Origin: Clostridium yunnanense
GTDB taxonomy: Bacteria; Bacillota; Clostridia; Clostridiales; Clostridiaceae
DNA length: 64,000 bases
Assembly: GCF_016595795.1 (NCBI RefSeq)
Contig: NZ_JAENHN010000023.1
Coordinates: 1-64,000 of the forward strand
Reading direction: 5' to 3'
Shown: positions 51,053-61,263 of the stretch, piece after piece
Position numbering within the stretch: the first letter of the stretch is position 1
Layout of the letters: each line of letters begins with the position of its first letter
Translations under genes and position numbers: made by a program
Notes under the pieces: model-generated
Databases searched by the model: none
What the model was told of the DNA's origin: nothing
What the model saw: only the letters and a program-made list of their open reading frames with translations

Positions 51053-51739
51053 ATGATTGAATTTAAGAATGTAAACAAAGTTTATAATAATAATGTAAAG
51101 GCTTTATCAGATGTTAATGTTCAAATAGAACAAGGCGAATTTGTATTTCTTGTTGGACCAAGTGGAGCAGGTAAGTCAACTTTTATAAAGATGTTACTAA
51201 AAGAAATTGAGCCTACAGATGGAAATATCTTTATGAATGGAACAGATCTTGCGTCTATCAAAAGAAGACAAGTTCCTTTTTATAGAAGGAAAATTGGAAT
51301 GGTATTTCAAGACTTCAGATTAATTCCTACTTTAAATGTATACGAAAATGTAGCTTTTGCAATGAGAGTTGTAGAGGCATCATCAAGAGAAATAAGAAGA
51401 AGAGTACCGCTTGTTCTTTCTTTAGTTGGATTATCACATAAGTATAAGATGTTTCCAAATGAACTATCAGGTGGAGAACAGCAAAGAGTTTCTATAGCGA
51501 GAGCTATAGTAAATAATCCTCAAGTGCTTATAGCTGATGAACCTACAGGTAATCTAGACCCTGAAACTGCAAAAGAAATAATGAAACTTATAGATGATAT
51601 AAATAAGGCTGGTACTACAATAGTTATGGCTACTCATGCTAAGGATATAGTAAATGCAATGAAGAAAAGGGTTATTGCCATTGAAAGAGGTAGTATAGCA
51701 AGAGACGAAATGAAAGGTAGGTATATCTATGAAGATTAG
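51053..51739 (+). CDS. ftsE: Cell-division ATP-binding protein FtsE
   Basis: 228 residues, full-length ABC ATPase: Walker A VGPSGAGKSTFIKML, Q-loop MVFQDFRLIP, signature LSGGEQQRVSIARA, Walker B VLIADEPTGNLDPET and switch His MATHAKD. With FtsX it forms a membrane machine that does not transport but activates wall hydrolases. AAGGAG SD 8-9 nt before ATG. ftsX overlaps its end by 11 nt. Confidence 0.97.
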   Translation: MIEFKNVNKVYNNNVKALSDVNVQIEQGEFVFLVGPSGAGKSTFIKMLLKEIEPTDGNIFMNGTDLASIKRRQVPFYRRKIGMVFQDFRLIPTLNVYENVAFAMRVVEASSREIRRRVPLVLSLVGLSHKYKMFPNELSGGEQQRVSIARAIVNNPQVLIADEPTGNLDPETAKEIMKLIDDINKAGTTIVMATHAKDIVNAMKKRVIAIERGSIARDEMKGRYIYED

Positions 51740-52622
51740 TACAATAAAATATTTTATATCTGATGCGTTTAAGAGTTTAAGAAGAAATAGGACTATTAGT
51801 ATAGCATCTATGGCTACGGTTTTAGCAACATTATTTGTTTTTGGAGTTTTTATGCTTGCAGCTTTAAATATAAATAATGCAGTAAATAATGTAGAATCAA
51901 AAGTTCAGATAAAAGTATTCTTAGTAAAAGATATAAACTTAAGTGATCAAAGAGATATAGAAGTAAAACTAAGAGCAACTGAAGGGGTAAAAGATGTTAC
52001 CTATGAATCAAAAGAAGAAGCATTAGACAACTTTAAAAAGCAACTTAAAGAGAATGCAGATTTACTTACAGGGTATGATGATGATAAATCTAATCCTTTG
52101 CCAAGCTCTTATATAGTTGAGTTAGACAAACCTGAGTACTCTCAAACTGTAATTAATGATGTTAGAAGTATGACTGGTGTAGAGAGCATTGGAAATGATC
52201 AGGAATTAATAAATAAAATAGCAGCATTCTCCAAGACTGTAAGATGGGTAGGTATAGTTATATTTGTGGTTCTAATAGGAGTATCTTTATTCTTAATAAT
52301 GAATACAATAAAGCTTACAGTTTATTCAAGAAGAAGAGAAGTAGGAATAATGAAATTTGTTGGTGCAACAGACTGGTTCATTAGATGGCCTTTCATACTG
52401 GAAGGTGTAGTTATAGGTGTTGTTGGTGCTGTATTATCCAATGTACTATTATTCTTTTCTTATAAAGAGATATATGCAAAAATAACAACTCAGCTTATTA
52501 CTGTAAACTTAATTAATCCTTCATATGTTTTCTCAATGATGTCTTGGCAATTTGTTCTTTCTGGAGCTCTAATTGGAACTCTTGCAAGTATTATTGCACT
52601 AAGGAAGTTCTTGGTAGTATAA
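51729..52622 (+). CDS. ftsX: Cell-division membrane protein FtsX
   Basis: 297 residues. Cytoplasmic N-terminus with SLRRNRTISIASMATV, TM1 (about 22-44), an extracellular loop of ~115 residues (the hydrolase-contact domain), then three TM helices of the FtsX/MacB fold (about 165-290) with YSRRREVGIMKFVGATDWFIRWPFI. In PcsB/CwlO systems the outside loop binds the coiled coil of the hydrolase; a candidate partner is encoded at 21482-22693. Confidence 0.95.
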   Translation: MKISTIKYFISDAFKSLRRNRTISIASMATVLATLFVFGVFMLAALNINNAVNNVESKVQIKVFLVKDINLSDQRDIEVKLRATEGVKDVTYESKEEALDNFKKQLKENADLLTGYDDDKSNPLPSSYIVELDKPEYSQTVINDVRSMTGVESIGNDQELINKIAAFSKTVRWVGIVIFVVLIGVSLFLIMNTIKLTVYSRRREVGIMKFVGATDWFIRWPFILEGVVIGVVGAVLSNVLLFFSYKEIYAKITTQLITVNLINPSYVFSMMSWQFVLSGALIGTLASIIALRKFLVV

Positions 52623-52702
52623 TTTAAAAATAGGAATAGAATAATTTATTAAGACAAGAATATAATTAGAGGAAGACAGTTGCTCAGAAAGGGTGAATAC
52701 AT

Positions 52703-53992
52703 ATGGTTGATGACAGTAAAGATAAAAAAAGGACCTATACGAAGAGAGTAGGTATAGTAGCTATCATAATAATAGCCCTTATAGCCACTAATGCAGGATC
52801 ATTTTATATCGGCAATTTAGCAGCATTTAGAGGTTACACACCTGCACTAAAAGATAAAGAAGTTGCAGCATCACTTCAAGGAGTAAGTGATGTATCTAAA
52901 TTCAAATCTTTATTTGAAGTAAGAGATATCCTTTATAAAAACTATGATGGTCAAATAGATGACAAAAAGCTGGTTGAAGGAGCTATAAAAGGTATGACAG
53001 AAGCTCTAGAAGATCCGTATACAGTTTTTATGGATAAAAAGCAGTATGAGAATTTTTCAGCGCAAAGTAAAGGGAATTATATGGGACTTGGCATCCAGGT
53101 AGAGGCTAAGGATGATAAAATCGCAGTTTCTACAGTATTTGATAATTCACCTGCAAAGAAGGCAGGTATATTACCAGGAGACTTTATCTTAAAAGTTAAT
53201 GAAACTGCTGTAACTGGAAAAGAATTAGATAAGGCTGTTTCTATGATGAAGGGCACTGAGAAAGCAGAAGTGAAATTAACTATATCTAGAGAAGGTAGGG
53301 GAACCTTTGATATTAAAGCTACAAGAGATGTAGTTAAAGTAGATTCAGTTAAAGGTGAAATGATTGATGCTAAAACTGGATATATACAGATAGCTGGCTT
53401 TGAAGAAGAGACTTCTAATGATTTTACTAAAAAGCTTAAGGAACTTGAAGGTAAAGGAATGAAAGGTTTGATACTTGATTTAAGGGATAATCCAGGTGGA
53501 TATTTAGATGAGTGTGTAAATGTTGTATCAAATTTTATTCCAAAGGGAAAGACTATAGTATCAACAATAGATAAATATAAGAATGAAAATAAGAGTGAAT
53601 CAAAAGGTGGTATTGCAATAGGTATGCCGCTAGTAGTTTTAGTAAATGGTAATTCAGCTAGTGCATCAGAAATAACTTCAGGTGCGATAAGAGACTATAA
53701 AGTCGGAACTCTTATAGGAACAACAACTTTTGGTAAGGGTGTAGTTCAAGTTGTATTTAGTGATGATACTCAATACAAGGAGAAATACATGCCGTCTTTA
53801 GAAAAAGGAACTGCTTTAAAAGTTACAATTTCTAAATACTATACTCCTAACGGAGAAAATATTCATAAAAAAGGTATTAAACCTGATATTGTGGTTGAAT
53901 ACCCAAAAGAATTACTTTCAAAACCTTATGACAGAGCAAATGATCCTCAATATAAAAAAGCATTTGAGGTATTACAAGAAAAGATGAAATAG
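52703..53992 (+). CDS. S41-family carboxy-terminal processing protease, CtpB-like
   Basis: 429 residues. N-terminal anchor (about 15-36), helical cap, PDZ domain (about 110-190: MGLGIQVEAKDDKI, VFDNSPAKKAGILPGDFILKVN), then the tail-specific protease core with catalytic Ser in GNSASASEITSG and Lys in TTFGKGVVQ. It acts outside the membrane. CtpB of Bacillus lies beside ftsEX and cleaves SpoIVFA in sporulation; that role here is inference. Start ATG 52703 with AAAGGGTG about 9 nt upstream. The next gene follows after 12 nt. Confidence 0.93.
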   Translation: MVDDSKDKKRTYTKRVGIVAIIIIALIATNAGSFYIGNLAAFRGYTPALKDKEVAASLQGVSDVSKFKSLFEVRDILYKNYDGQIDDKKLVEGAIKGMTEALEDPYTVFMDKKQYENFSAQSKGNYMGLGIQVEAKDDKIAVSTVFDNSPAKKAGILPGDFILKVNETAVTGKELDKAVSMMKGTEKAEVKLTISREGRGTFDIKATRDVVKVDSVKGEMIDAKTGYIQIAGFEEETSNDFTKKLKELEGKGMKGLILDLRDNPGGYLDECVNVVSNFIPKGKTIVSTIDKYKNENKSESKGGIAIGMPLVVLVNGNSASASEITSGAIRDYKVGTLIGTTTFGKGVVQVVFSDDTQYKEKYMPSLEKGTALKVTISKYYTPNGENIHKKGIKPDIVVEYPKELLSKPYDRANDPQYKKAFEVLQEKMK

Positions 53993-54004
53993 GAGGATAT
54001 CCAC

Positions 54005-55276
54005 ATGGATTTAGCGATATATACACTTAGATCTTTAGCTTATGCAATTGTGGACCCCCAATATGCCTTGATATTAACATTACTTGCAGTAATGTTCTAC
54101 ATGCAAAATAGAAAAAATTCGTTTATGCAAAAGATGATATTAGGGGAGAGTTTTAACTCTCCCCTAGAACTTACTTTATCACAGATAGTATTAGGGATAC
54201 TTGCGGGAGCTTTAGGAAGTGTAATACTTACTTACTTAGGTGTTGTATTTGATAAAAACTCTGGAATTGATATTTTGTTTATAGTATCACTTTTACTGAT
54301 GTTTTATAAACCTAGATTTTTTTGTTTTTCATACTCAGCTGCAGTACTTGGAATTGTAGCCATTGTACTAAACTATATTTATTCTTCAATGGGTATAGTG
54401 GGGCCGTTAAATATTAATGTTACGTCTTTAATTACTTTTGTAGGAGTACTACATATAGTAGAAGGTATACTAGTAAGTTTCGATGGTGCCAAGGGTGCTA
54501 TTCCTGTATTCACTAATAAAGAAGGAAGAATTCTTGGAGGATTTGCATTAAAAAGACATTGGGCGATTCCTATAGCTTTAATAATTCTTATGAAGGGCGT
54601 TGTTGATACAGGCACGGTAGAAATAGCTAATCCAAGTTGGTGGCCACTTATACAAAGTGGAAGCTTTAAGAGGGTTATGGAAACTGCGGTTATATCTTTG
54701 GTGCCATTTTATGGAGTAGTAGGCTATTCTTCAATAACTTTTGCAAGTGATAAGAAAGAAAAGGCAAGGAACTCTGGAATTGCAATTCTAATTTATGGAT
54801 TATGTATGACTATAGTTGGACAACTTGGTAACTTTGGCATTGTATTCCAAGTGGTAGGGCTTATATTAATGCCGTTAGCACATGAATTTATGTTAAGAGT
54901 TCAGAATAATACAGAACAAAGCAAAGAACCAATGTTTATAAGTGATGATGAGGGTGTTTCAGTTTTAGATGTTTCACCAGGTTCACCAGCTTATATAGCA
55001 GGTGTAAAGAGTGGAGATAAGATACTAGCTATTAATGAGGAAGAAGTAATCAATGAATTACATGCATATAAGCTAATAAAAGAAAGTTACATTAGTGTAG
55101 ACATAAAGCTGAAAAATAGAAAAGGCTCCATAAAAAATATACTTATTAATCAAATTGAAAATAAAAGATTTGGTGTTATATTGGTTCCAAAGGTTGTTAA
55201 CAATAAGGATATGATAAATTATGACAAACAAAATTTTAATGAGATTTTAGATAAGCTTAAAAACAAGGATAAGTAA
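54005..55276 (+). CDS. Polytopic membrane PDZ protein, MinJ-like
   Basis: 423 residues. About seven to eight TM helices (about 5-300) followed by a PDZ domain (about 310-390: GVSVLDVSPGSPAYIAGVKSGDKILAINEEEVI) and a short charged tail. Bacillus MinJ has the same layout, and its gene lies near ftsEX-ctpB. MinJ links DivIVA to MinCD for division site choice; no such partner is visible here, so the role is tentative. GGAGG SD 8 nt before ATG. Confidence 0.75.
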   Translation: MDLAIYTLRSLAYAIVDPQYALILTLLAVMFYMQNRKNSFMQKMILGESFNSPLELTLSQIVLGILAGALGSVILTYLGVVFDKNSGIDILFIVSLLLMFYKPRFFCFSYSAAVLGIVAIVLNYIYSSMGIVGPLNINVTSLITFVGVLHIVEGILVSFDGAKGAIPVFTNKEGRILGGFALKRHWAIPIALIILMKGVVDTGTVEIANPSWWPLIQSGSFKRVMETAVISLVPFYGVVGYSSITFASDKKEKARNSGIAILIYGLCMTIVGQLGNFGIVFQVVGLILMPLAHEFMLRVQNNTEQSKEPMFISDDEGVSVLDVSPGSPAYIAGVKSGDKILAINEEEVINELHAYKLIKESYISVDIKLKNRKGSIKNILINQIENKRFGVILVPKVVNNKDMINYDKQNFNEILDKLKNKDK

Positions 55277-55280
55277 TTTC

Positions 55281-55316
55281 ACAAGGTTCTATGCTAATAG
55301 AACCTTGTTTTTTTCT
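55281..55316 (+). terminator. Terminator of the ftsEX-ctpB-minJ-like operon
   Basis: 12-bp perfect stem (55281-55292 with 55297-55308), then TTTTTTTC. Confidence 0.93.
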
Positions 55317-55319
55317 TTT

Positions 55320-55558
55320 GGTGCTATTAAAACAATGTGTTGAAATTAATCGGTTAATCATCCAACGCTTTGATGAGCTTACGCAAAGAATTAATATGAT
55401 TTCTTCATATTCCATGGCTAAAACTGTAAACTCACTTCGTTCGAACAGTACAGTTTTTTAACGCCATTCCATCTGAAAAAATCATTTAATTCTAATAGCT
55501 CGCTCATAGAGCGTCTCCTGTATAACCAATTAATTTCAACAATGTTCTTTAAATTAGC
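55320..55558 (+). repeat. Dispersed repeat family 1, basic copy b (MITE-like)
   Basis: About 240 bp, no ORF. The two ends are inverted around TTGAAATTAAT (12-13 bp exact, more with gaps). Inside lies a hairpin (55420-55428 with 55449-55457) whose stem differs from copy a by an A-T to G-C pair exchange. It shares its core with 45123-45510 and, inverted, with 31286-31376 and 47732-47809. Confidence 0.75.
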
Positions 55559-55579
55559 CTTTTCCTTATTAAACATATA

Positions 55580-55692
55580 GAGCTCCTAGAAAGGTACAAT
55601 TTAGTGATGAAATTTATTATTCTTAAATTCTCTCACTAGAAGCCGAGATTTTCGAACAAGTATAAATTAAGTTTCGATATAGAAACTCTTAC
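55580..55692 (+). repeat. Dispersed repeat family 2, copy b
   Basis: The left part (about 55605-55645) matches the middle of 49746-49843 inverted. The right part (55649-55690) matches 41327-41371 inverted. It seems to join two modules that occur separately elsewhere. No ORF. Confidence 0.6.
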
Positions 55693-55757
55693 CTATTGAC
55701 TTTAAAATGACTAAAAGAATAAAATAAGAATACGAAAGTATGTACGGAGGTATTGGT

Positions 55758-57728
55758 ATGCCAGAATTTCAAATAGTATCTAAATTTAAGCCTATGGGGG
55801 ATCAACCTCAAGCAATTGATAGTTTAGTTAATTCATTAAATGACGGTGAAAAAGGTCAAATACTTCTTGGGGTAACAGGATCAGGTAAGACTTTTACAAT
55901 GGCTAATATAATACATAGAGTGCAGAGACCTACATTAATATTAGCTCATAATAAAACTTTAGCTGCCCAGTTATGCGAAGAGTTTAAAGAATTTTTCCCA
56001 AATAATATTGTTGAATATTTTGTATCTTACTATGATTATTATCAACCTGAAGCATATGTTGCACAAACTGATACATTTATAGAAAAGGATGCTTCAATAA
56101 ATGATGAAATAGATAAGCTTAGGCACTCTGCTACTTCGGCATTGTTAGAGAGGCGAGATGTTATAATAGTTGCGTCAGTTTCGTGTATATATGGATTAGG
56201 AGATCCAGATGAATACTCCAAATTAACTATATCTCTAAGGCCTGGAATGGTTAAAGAAAGAGACGAAATAATTAAGAAACTGATTGAAATTCAATATGAA
56301 AGAAATGATATTGATTTTGCTAGAGGAACTTTTAGAGTTAGAGGAGATTCACTAGATGTTATACCTGCTTCATATTCAAATAAGGGAATAAGAATAGAAT
56401 TCTTTGGAGATGAAATAGATAGAATAAGAGAATTTGATGTTCTTACTGGAAAGATAATTGGCGAAAGAAATCATATATCCATATCTCCAGCATCCCATTT
56501 TGCAACTTCAAAAGAAAAAATAGATGCAGCTATACAACAGATAGAAGATGAACTGGAACAAAGGCTTAAAGAATTAAACGCACAGGATAAATTACTTGAG
56601 GCTCAAAGATTAAGACAGAGAACTAATTTTGATATAGAAATGATAAGAGAAATGGGATACTGTAGTGGTATAGAAAACTATTCAAGAATATTGGATGGAA
56701 GAGCTGCAGGCACTCCTCCAAAAACATTGATAGATTATTTTCCGGAAGATTTCTTGCTTTTTATTGACGAAAGTCATGTTACCTTGCCACAAGTAAAAGC
56801 CATGTATGGTGGTGATAGATCAAGAAAGACTAATTTGGTTGAATACGGATTTAGATTGCCTAGTGCTTACGATAATAGACCGTTACAATTTGATGAATTT
56901 GAGAATAAAATCAATCAAGTTGTCTTTGTATCTGCAACCCCTGCTCAATATGAGGTTGATCATGCTACTAATATAGCTGAGCAAATCATAAGACCTACAG
57001 GTCTTTTAGATCCTGAGATTGTTGTTAAACCAGTAGAAGGTCAGATAGATGATTTATATGCTGAAATCCAAAAAACTATAGCTAAAGGCTTTAGAGTACT
57101 AGTTACAACATTAACTAAAAGAATGGCAGAAGACCTTACAAAATATCTTACGGATTTAGGTGTGAATACTACATACATGCATTCTGATGTTGAGACTATA
57201 GAACGTATGAAAACAATACGATCTTTAAGACTGGGAGAAGTGGATGTACTAGTAGGTATAAACTTGCTAAGAGAAGGATTAGATATACCTGAAGTTGCGC
57301 TAGTTGCTATATTAGATGCTGACAAAGAAGGCTTTTTAAGGTCTGAGACATCCCTTATACAGACTATAGGTAGAGCTGCTAGAAATTCAGAGAGTACGGT
57401 AATAATGTATGCAGATAATATTACCAGATCAATGGATAAGGCTATAAAAGAAACTTATAGAAGAAGAGATATACAAATGAAGTACAATGAAGAGCATGGT
57501 GTCGTACCAACAACTATAATAAAGGATGTAAGAGAAGTAATTGAAGCTACAAAGGTAGCTGAAGATAAGACAGAGTATAAAGTTAGTAAAGAGAATAAAG
57601 TTCAGGAAGATCCTAAGACACTTATTAAAAAATATGAGGCTGAGATGAAGGATGCAGCTAAGAATCTTCAGTTTGAAAGAGCGGCAGAATTAAGAGACTT
57701 AATAAATGGATTAAAGAAGAAAAGTTAG
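55758..57728 (+). CDS. uvrB: Excinuclease ABC subunit B
   Basis: 656 residues, full length. Walker [14 protein letters not shown], the damage-probing beta-hairpin [31 protein letters not shown], helicase motifs [23 protein letters not shown] and QTIGRAARN, and a C-terminal UVR domain (about 615-655) for UvrC contact. Start at 55758 (MPEFQIV): GGAGGT lies 7 nt upstream; ATG 55740 precedes that SD. murR follows after 17 nt; uvrA is 5 kb away, behind the MurNAc genes. Confidence 0.97.
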   Translation: MPEFQIVSKFKPMGDQPQAIDSLVNSLNDGEKGQILLGVTGSGKTFTMANIIHRVQRPTLILAHNKTLAAQLCEEFKEFFPNNIVEYFVSYYDYYQPEAYVAQTDTFIEKDASINDEIDKLRHSATSALLERRDVIIVASVSCIYGLGDPDEYSKLTISLRPGMVKERDEIIKKLIEIQYERNDIDFARGTFRVRGDSLDVIPASYSNKGIRIEFFGDEIDRIREFDVLTGKIIGERNHISISPASHFATSKEKIDAAIQQIEDELEQRLKELNAQDKLLEAQRLRQRTNFDIEMIREMGYCSGIENYSRILDGRAAGTPPKTLIDYFPEDFLLFIDESHVTLPQVKAMYGGDRSRKTNLVEYGFRLPSAYDNRPLQFDEFENKINQVVFVSATPAQYEVDHATNIAEQIIRPTGLLDPEIVVKPVEGQIDDLYAEIQKTIAKGFRVLVTTLTKRMAEDLTKYLTDLGVNTTYMHSDVETIERMKTIRSLRLGEVDVLVGINLLREGLDIPEVALVAILDADKEGFLRSETSLIQTIGRAARNSESTVIMYADNITRSMDKAIKETYRRRDIQMKYNEEHGVVPTTIIKDVREVIEATKVAEDKTEYKVSKENKVQEDPKTLIKKYEAEMKDAAKNLQFERAAELRDLINGLKKKS

Positions 57729-57745
57729 GATTAGGTGATGGTTTT

Positions 57746-58588
57746 ATGAGCTGCATTACAAAGATTAGACAAAACTATGAGTATTTCACCCAAACTGAAA
57801 AGAAGATAGCAGATTATGTAATTGAGAATAGCAAGGATGTAATAAATATATCTACACAAGAATTGGCGGAATTAACTAAGACATCTCCAGCTTCTGTAGT
57901 TAGATTTTCTAGGAGTTTAGGGTTTGACGGGTTTGGTGAATTAAAGATTGAACTTGTTAAAAGTCTTCAATCCTTTAATGATGAGGAGATTGATACCATC
58001 TTAAAGTATGATGATACGGTAGAAGAGATGGTTCAAAAGATAGAAGGAAGAGTACAAAACACTCTAGAAGAGACTGTTAGATTAATTAATTTTAAAAACT
58101 TAGAAGAATCAATAGACTCAATAAAAAAAGCAGAAACTATATATTTACTTGGAGTTGGAGCATCAGCTCTAGTAGCCATGGATCTTCAACAGAAGCTTCT
58201 AAGGATAAATAGAAGATGTGTGTTTAGTTTAGATAGTAATTTAGCATTAGCAACTTCAGTACATATAACTGAAAGAGATGTTGTTATAGCCATATCATAT
58301 GGTGGAAGGACTAAGGAGGTTAACCTTGCAGTAAAAAGAGCAAGAGACAATGGAGCAAAATGTATTGCTATAACAAAGTGGGGAAAAAGTCCATTATCAG
58401 CTCTATCACATATATCTATATTTTTACCAAACAACGAAGGTGAGCTAAGAATAGGTGCTATTAATTCTAGATTTGCACAGCTATTTATAACAGATGTAAT
58501 ATATTTGGGTATGGCAAAAGAAAATTTTGAATTAACGGAACACCATTTAAGAGAAACCAAAAAGATTGTGCAGCCGCTTAAGGAATAA
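57746..58588 (+). CDS. murR: MurR/RpiR-family transcriptional regulator
   Basis: 280 residues. N-terminal HTH_6 domain (about 1-77: FTQTEKKIADYVIEN, STQELAELTKTSPASVVRFSRSLGFDGFGELK) and a SIS sugar-phosphate domain (about 125-250: YLLGVGASALVAMDLQQKL, VVIAISYGGRTKEV). It probably senses MurNAc-6-P and represses the genes downstream. Two matching palindromes lie at the murQ promoter. It is transcribed with uvrB or from a promoter inside it, and ends at a strong terminator. Confidence 0.9.
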   Translation: MSCITKIRQNYEYFTQTEKKIADYVIENSKDVINISTQELAELTKTSPASVVRFSRSLGFDGFGELKIELVKSLQSFNDEEIDTILKYDDTVEEMVQKIEGRVQNTLEETVRLINFKNLEESIDSIKKAETIYLLGVGASALVAMDLQQKLLRINRRCVFSLDSNLALATSVHITERDVVIAISYGGRTKEVNLAVKRARDNGAKCIAITKWGKSPLSALSHISIFLPNNEGELRIGAINSRFAQLFITDVIYLGMAKENFELTEHHLRETKKIVQPLKE

Positions 58589-58596
58589 TAAATATG

Positions 58597-58655
58597 AAAC
58601 AGCGTAGTTTTATAAAGAGTTTAAAACTCTTATAGAACTACGCTGTTTTTATTCT
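58597..58655 (+). terminator. Terminator of uvrB-murR
   Basis: Long stem of about 23 bp with two mismatches (AAACAGCGTAGTT / AACTACGCTGTTT at the base), then TTTTTATT. Confidence 0.93.
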
Positions 58656-58796
58656 TTAGAAAATTATGCGTAACAGACTCAAAACATAATATAAATTGAG
58701 AAGATATAATCAATTTCTAATTTTAACAATGAAGCTGTGAAAAAATTGAGGTAATACTAAAAATATTAATATAAAAAATATAAGTTAACAATTATT

Positions 58797-58842
58797 GAAA
58801 TATTATTTCGTTTTATTAAAGAAAGTATTGAAACAATATTTC
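58797..58842 (+). promoter_or_regulatory. Two candidate MurR operators
   Basis: GAAATATTATTTC (58797-58809) is a perfect 13-nt palindrome. GAAACAATATTTC (58830-58842) repeats it with the same GAAA-N5-TTTC frame, 33 bp later, and overlaps the -35 of the murQ promoter. The wider TTGAAA context is also repeated. Confidence 0.55.
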
Positions 58843-58855
58843 TTGGGTGTATAAT
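58828..58855 (+). promoter_or_regulatory. Promoter of murQ-murP-mupG
   Basis: TTGAAA (58828-58833), 16-nt spacer, TATAAT (58850-58855). Confidence 0.7.
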
Positions 58856-58892
58856 TATAGATATAAGGTAAATGTTTTCAGGAGGATAAGAA

Positions 58893-59801
58893 ATGAACCT
58901 AGATTTGGGAAGTTTGATTACAGAGACTAGAAATAGCAATACAAGAAATATAGACAAGGTATCAACTATTGATATGTTAAAAATGATTAATGAAGAAGAT
59001 AAGAAAGTAGCTTTTGCTGTTGAAAAGGAAATAGATAACATAGCTATTGCTGTTGATTACATATCCAATGCATTACAGTGTGGTGGAAGATTAATTTATT
59101 GTGGAGCAGGGACTTCAGGAAGACTTGGGATTATAGATTCATCTGAATGCCCTCCTACATATGGAGTAAAAGAAGATCTTGTACAAGGGTTAATAGCTGG
59201 AGGATATGGTGCAATATTTAAGTCAAAGGAGGGGGCTGAAGATTCAGAAGAATTATGTGTAGAAGATCTAAAAAATATAAGCTTTAGCAAAAAAGACATT
59301 TTGGTTGGTATTGCAGCAAGCGGAAGAACTCCATATGTAATAGGTGGATTGCACTATGCAAATTCACTTGGTGCCATAACTATAGGGCTGACATGCAATC
59401 CAGATTCAAGTATCTCAAAAATTGCTAAGATATCAATAGCACCTGTGGTAGGACCAGAAGCGATTACTGGATCTACAAGGATGAAGGCAGGTACAGCTCA
59501 AAAAATGGTGCTAAATATGTTGTCTACTGGGGCTATGGTTAAAATTGGTAAGGTTTATAGCAATTTAATGGTAGATGTTAAATCTACAAATGAAAAGTTA
59601 ATAGAGAGAGCTCAAAGAATACTAATGGAAGCTACAGGGATAGCTAGAGAAGAGGCTATAGCTATGCTTGAGCACACTGGGTATGATGTTAAATTATCCA
59701 TACTGATGGTTATATCAGGATTGCAAAAAAAGGATGCTGAGTGTGTACTTGAGAGTAATAAAGGATATGTAGCAAAAGCTCTTAAGAGTCTAGAAGGTTA
59801 A
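58893..59801 (+). CDS. murQ: N-acetylmuramic acid 6-phosphate etherase
   Basis: 302 residues, full length. SIS-fold etherase: [42 protein letters not shown] (catalytic Glu), [36 protein letters not shown]. It splits the D-lactyl ether of MurNAc-6-P to GlcNAc-6-P. AGGAGG SD 7-8 nt before ATG. First gene of the MurNAc uptake and recycling operon. Confidence 0.97.
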   Translation: MNLDLGSLITETRNSNTRNIDKVSTIDMLKMINEEDKKVAFAVEKEIDNIAIAVDYISNALQCGGRLIYCGAGTSGRLGIIDSSECPPTYGVKEDLVQGLIAGGYGAIFKSKEGAEDSEELCVEDLKNISFSKKDILVGIAASGRTPYVIGGLHYANSLGAITIGLTCNPDSSISKIAKISIAPVVGPEAITGSTRMKAGTAQKMVLNMLSTGAMVKIGKVYSNLMVDVKSTNEKLIERAQRILMEATGIAREEAIAMLEHTGYDVKLSILMVISGLQKKDAECVLESNKGYVAKALKSLEG

Positions 59802-59826
59802 TATAAAAAGAATGGGGGTAAGTTTA

Positions 59827-61176
59827 ATGAATAATCGTATTGATGTAAAAGGTGTTGCGGAGCAAATTCTGTACAATGTTGGTGGAAGAGAGAATATATC
59901 TTCAGTTGCTCATTGTATGACAAGACTTAGACTAGGAATTAATGAAACTTCTTTATGCAACATTGATGATATTAAAAAGATTGAAGGGGTATTAGGTGTA
60001 GTAGAACAACAAGGACAACTTCAAATAATTTTAGGCCCTGGGAGAGTAAATAAAGTCACTGAGGCTTTCGGAGCTATCACTGGGATTAGCGTTGGAGAGG
60101 TGGATGATGCTAAAGCTTTAAAGGCAGAGATTAATAAGAAGAATGCAACTCCATTTAAACTATTTTTAAAGAAATTATCCAATATTTTTATACCATTAAT
60201 ACCTGCTTTTATTGCATGTGGACTTGTAACGGCCATATTAAACATTGTCTTGAAGATAGATCCTAATTATGCTAACACAACTATTGGTGGAATATTAAAG
60301 ATAACAGGTAATGCAGTTTTTTATGGACTTAACTTGTTTATTGGTGTTAATGCTGCTAAAGAATTTGGGGGATCGGCTATGCTTGGTGGTACCATGGCAG
60401 CTATAATATCTCATCCGGACTTAGCAAAAGTTACTATAGGTGGTACAGCACTTCTACCTGGAAGAGGTGGAATAATTGCTGTTTTATTGGTAGTTGCATT
60501 CTCAAGCTGGTTAGAGAAAAAACTAAGAAAGATTATTCCAGAGACCTTGGATTTATTTTTAACTCCTCTTGCAGTAATACTTATTTCGGCCTTCGCTGCT
60601 CTTTTTGCACTTCAACCTCTAGGTGGAATGATATCAGATGGAATTGGATACGCTGCTAAAACAGCTATTTCTGGTGGAGGGGCAATAACAGGATTTATAT
60701 TAGGTGGATTATTCTTGCCATTGGTCATGACTGGGTTGCATCAAGGATTGACACCGATACATGTAGATTTACTTAAAACTGCAGGTATTAATATCTTACT
60801 TCCTATACTAGCTATGGCTGGGGCAGGCCAAGTAGGTGCTGCAATAGCAGTATATTTTAAGACTAAGAATAAAAGGCTGAAAAAGACAATAATATCAGCA
60901 CTTCCAGTAGGAATTATGGGAGTGGGAGAGCCTCTTATATATGGTGTTACCTTACCACTTGGAAAACCTTTTATAGGGGCATGTATAGGGGGAGCTTTTG
61001 GTGGTGCAGTGCAAGCTCTATTTAAGGTTGGTTCAACATCAATGGGATTATCAGGTATACCTCTTGCTGCAATAACTAATAAACCAATACTATTTGTTGT
61101 GGGATTGCTTGTTGCTTATGCCGCAGGATTTATAGCTACTTATTTGCTTGGTTTTGATGATCCTGTTGAGGAATAA
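59827..61176 (+). CDS. murP: PTS transporter EIIBC, MurNAc-specific (MurP-like)
   Basis: 449 residues. EIIB domain (about 1-85) with phosphorylated Cys in VAHCMTRLRLGI, and an EIIC domain (about 105-445) with about ten TM helices and the GLHQGLTPIHVDLLKT and GVGEPLIYGVTLPLGKP substrate-site segments of the glucose superfamily. There is no EIIA domain, as in MurP, so a shared EIIA is needed. Specificity for MurNAc (or MurNAc-GlcNAc) is inferred from murQ and mupG. Start at 59827 has GGGGG 9-10 nt upstream; ATG 59812 does not. Confidence 0.9.
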   Translation: MNNRIDVKGVAEQILYNVGGRENISSVAHCMTRLRLGINETSLCNIDDIKKIEGVLGVVEQQGQLQIILGPGRVNKVTEAFGAITGISVGEVDDAKALKAEINKKNATPFKLFLKKLSNIFIPLIPAFIACGLVTAILNIVLKIDPNYANTTIGGILKITGNAVFYGLNLFIGVNAAKEFGGSAMLGGTMAAIISHPDLAKVTIGGTALLPGRGGIIAVLLVVAFSSWLEKKLRKIIPETLDLFLTPLAVILISAFAALFALQPLGGMISDGIGYAAKTAISGGGAITGFILGGLFLPLVMTGLHQGLTPIHVDLLKTAGINILLPILAMAGAGQVGAAIAVYFKTKNKRLKKTIISALPVGIMGVGEPLIYGVTLPLGKPFIGACIGGAFGGAVQALFKVGSTSMGLSGIPLAAITNKPILFVVGLLVAYAAGFIATYLLGFDDPVEE

Positions 61177-61263
61177 AGAGTTAAGTTAAAATACGTATTT
61201 TTTATATAATTAGAATATTGAAATTAAAAGTATATTACTCTATGTATGAGAAAGGAAGTAACC

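Noticed and set aside
55733-55746. LexA-like CGAAAGTATGTACG before uvrB
   Set aside because: Only 11 of 14 matches, broken GAAC/GTTC core and overlaps the SD; not called as an operator.
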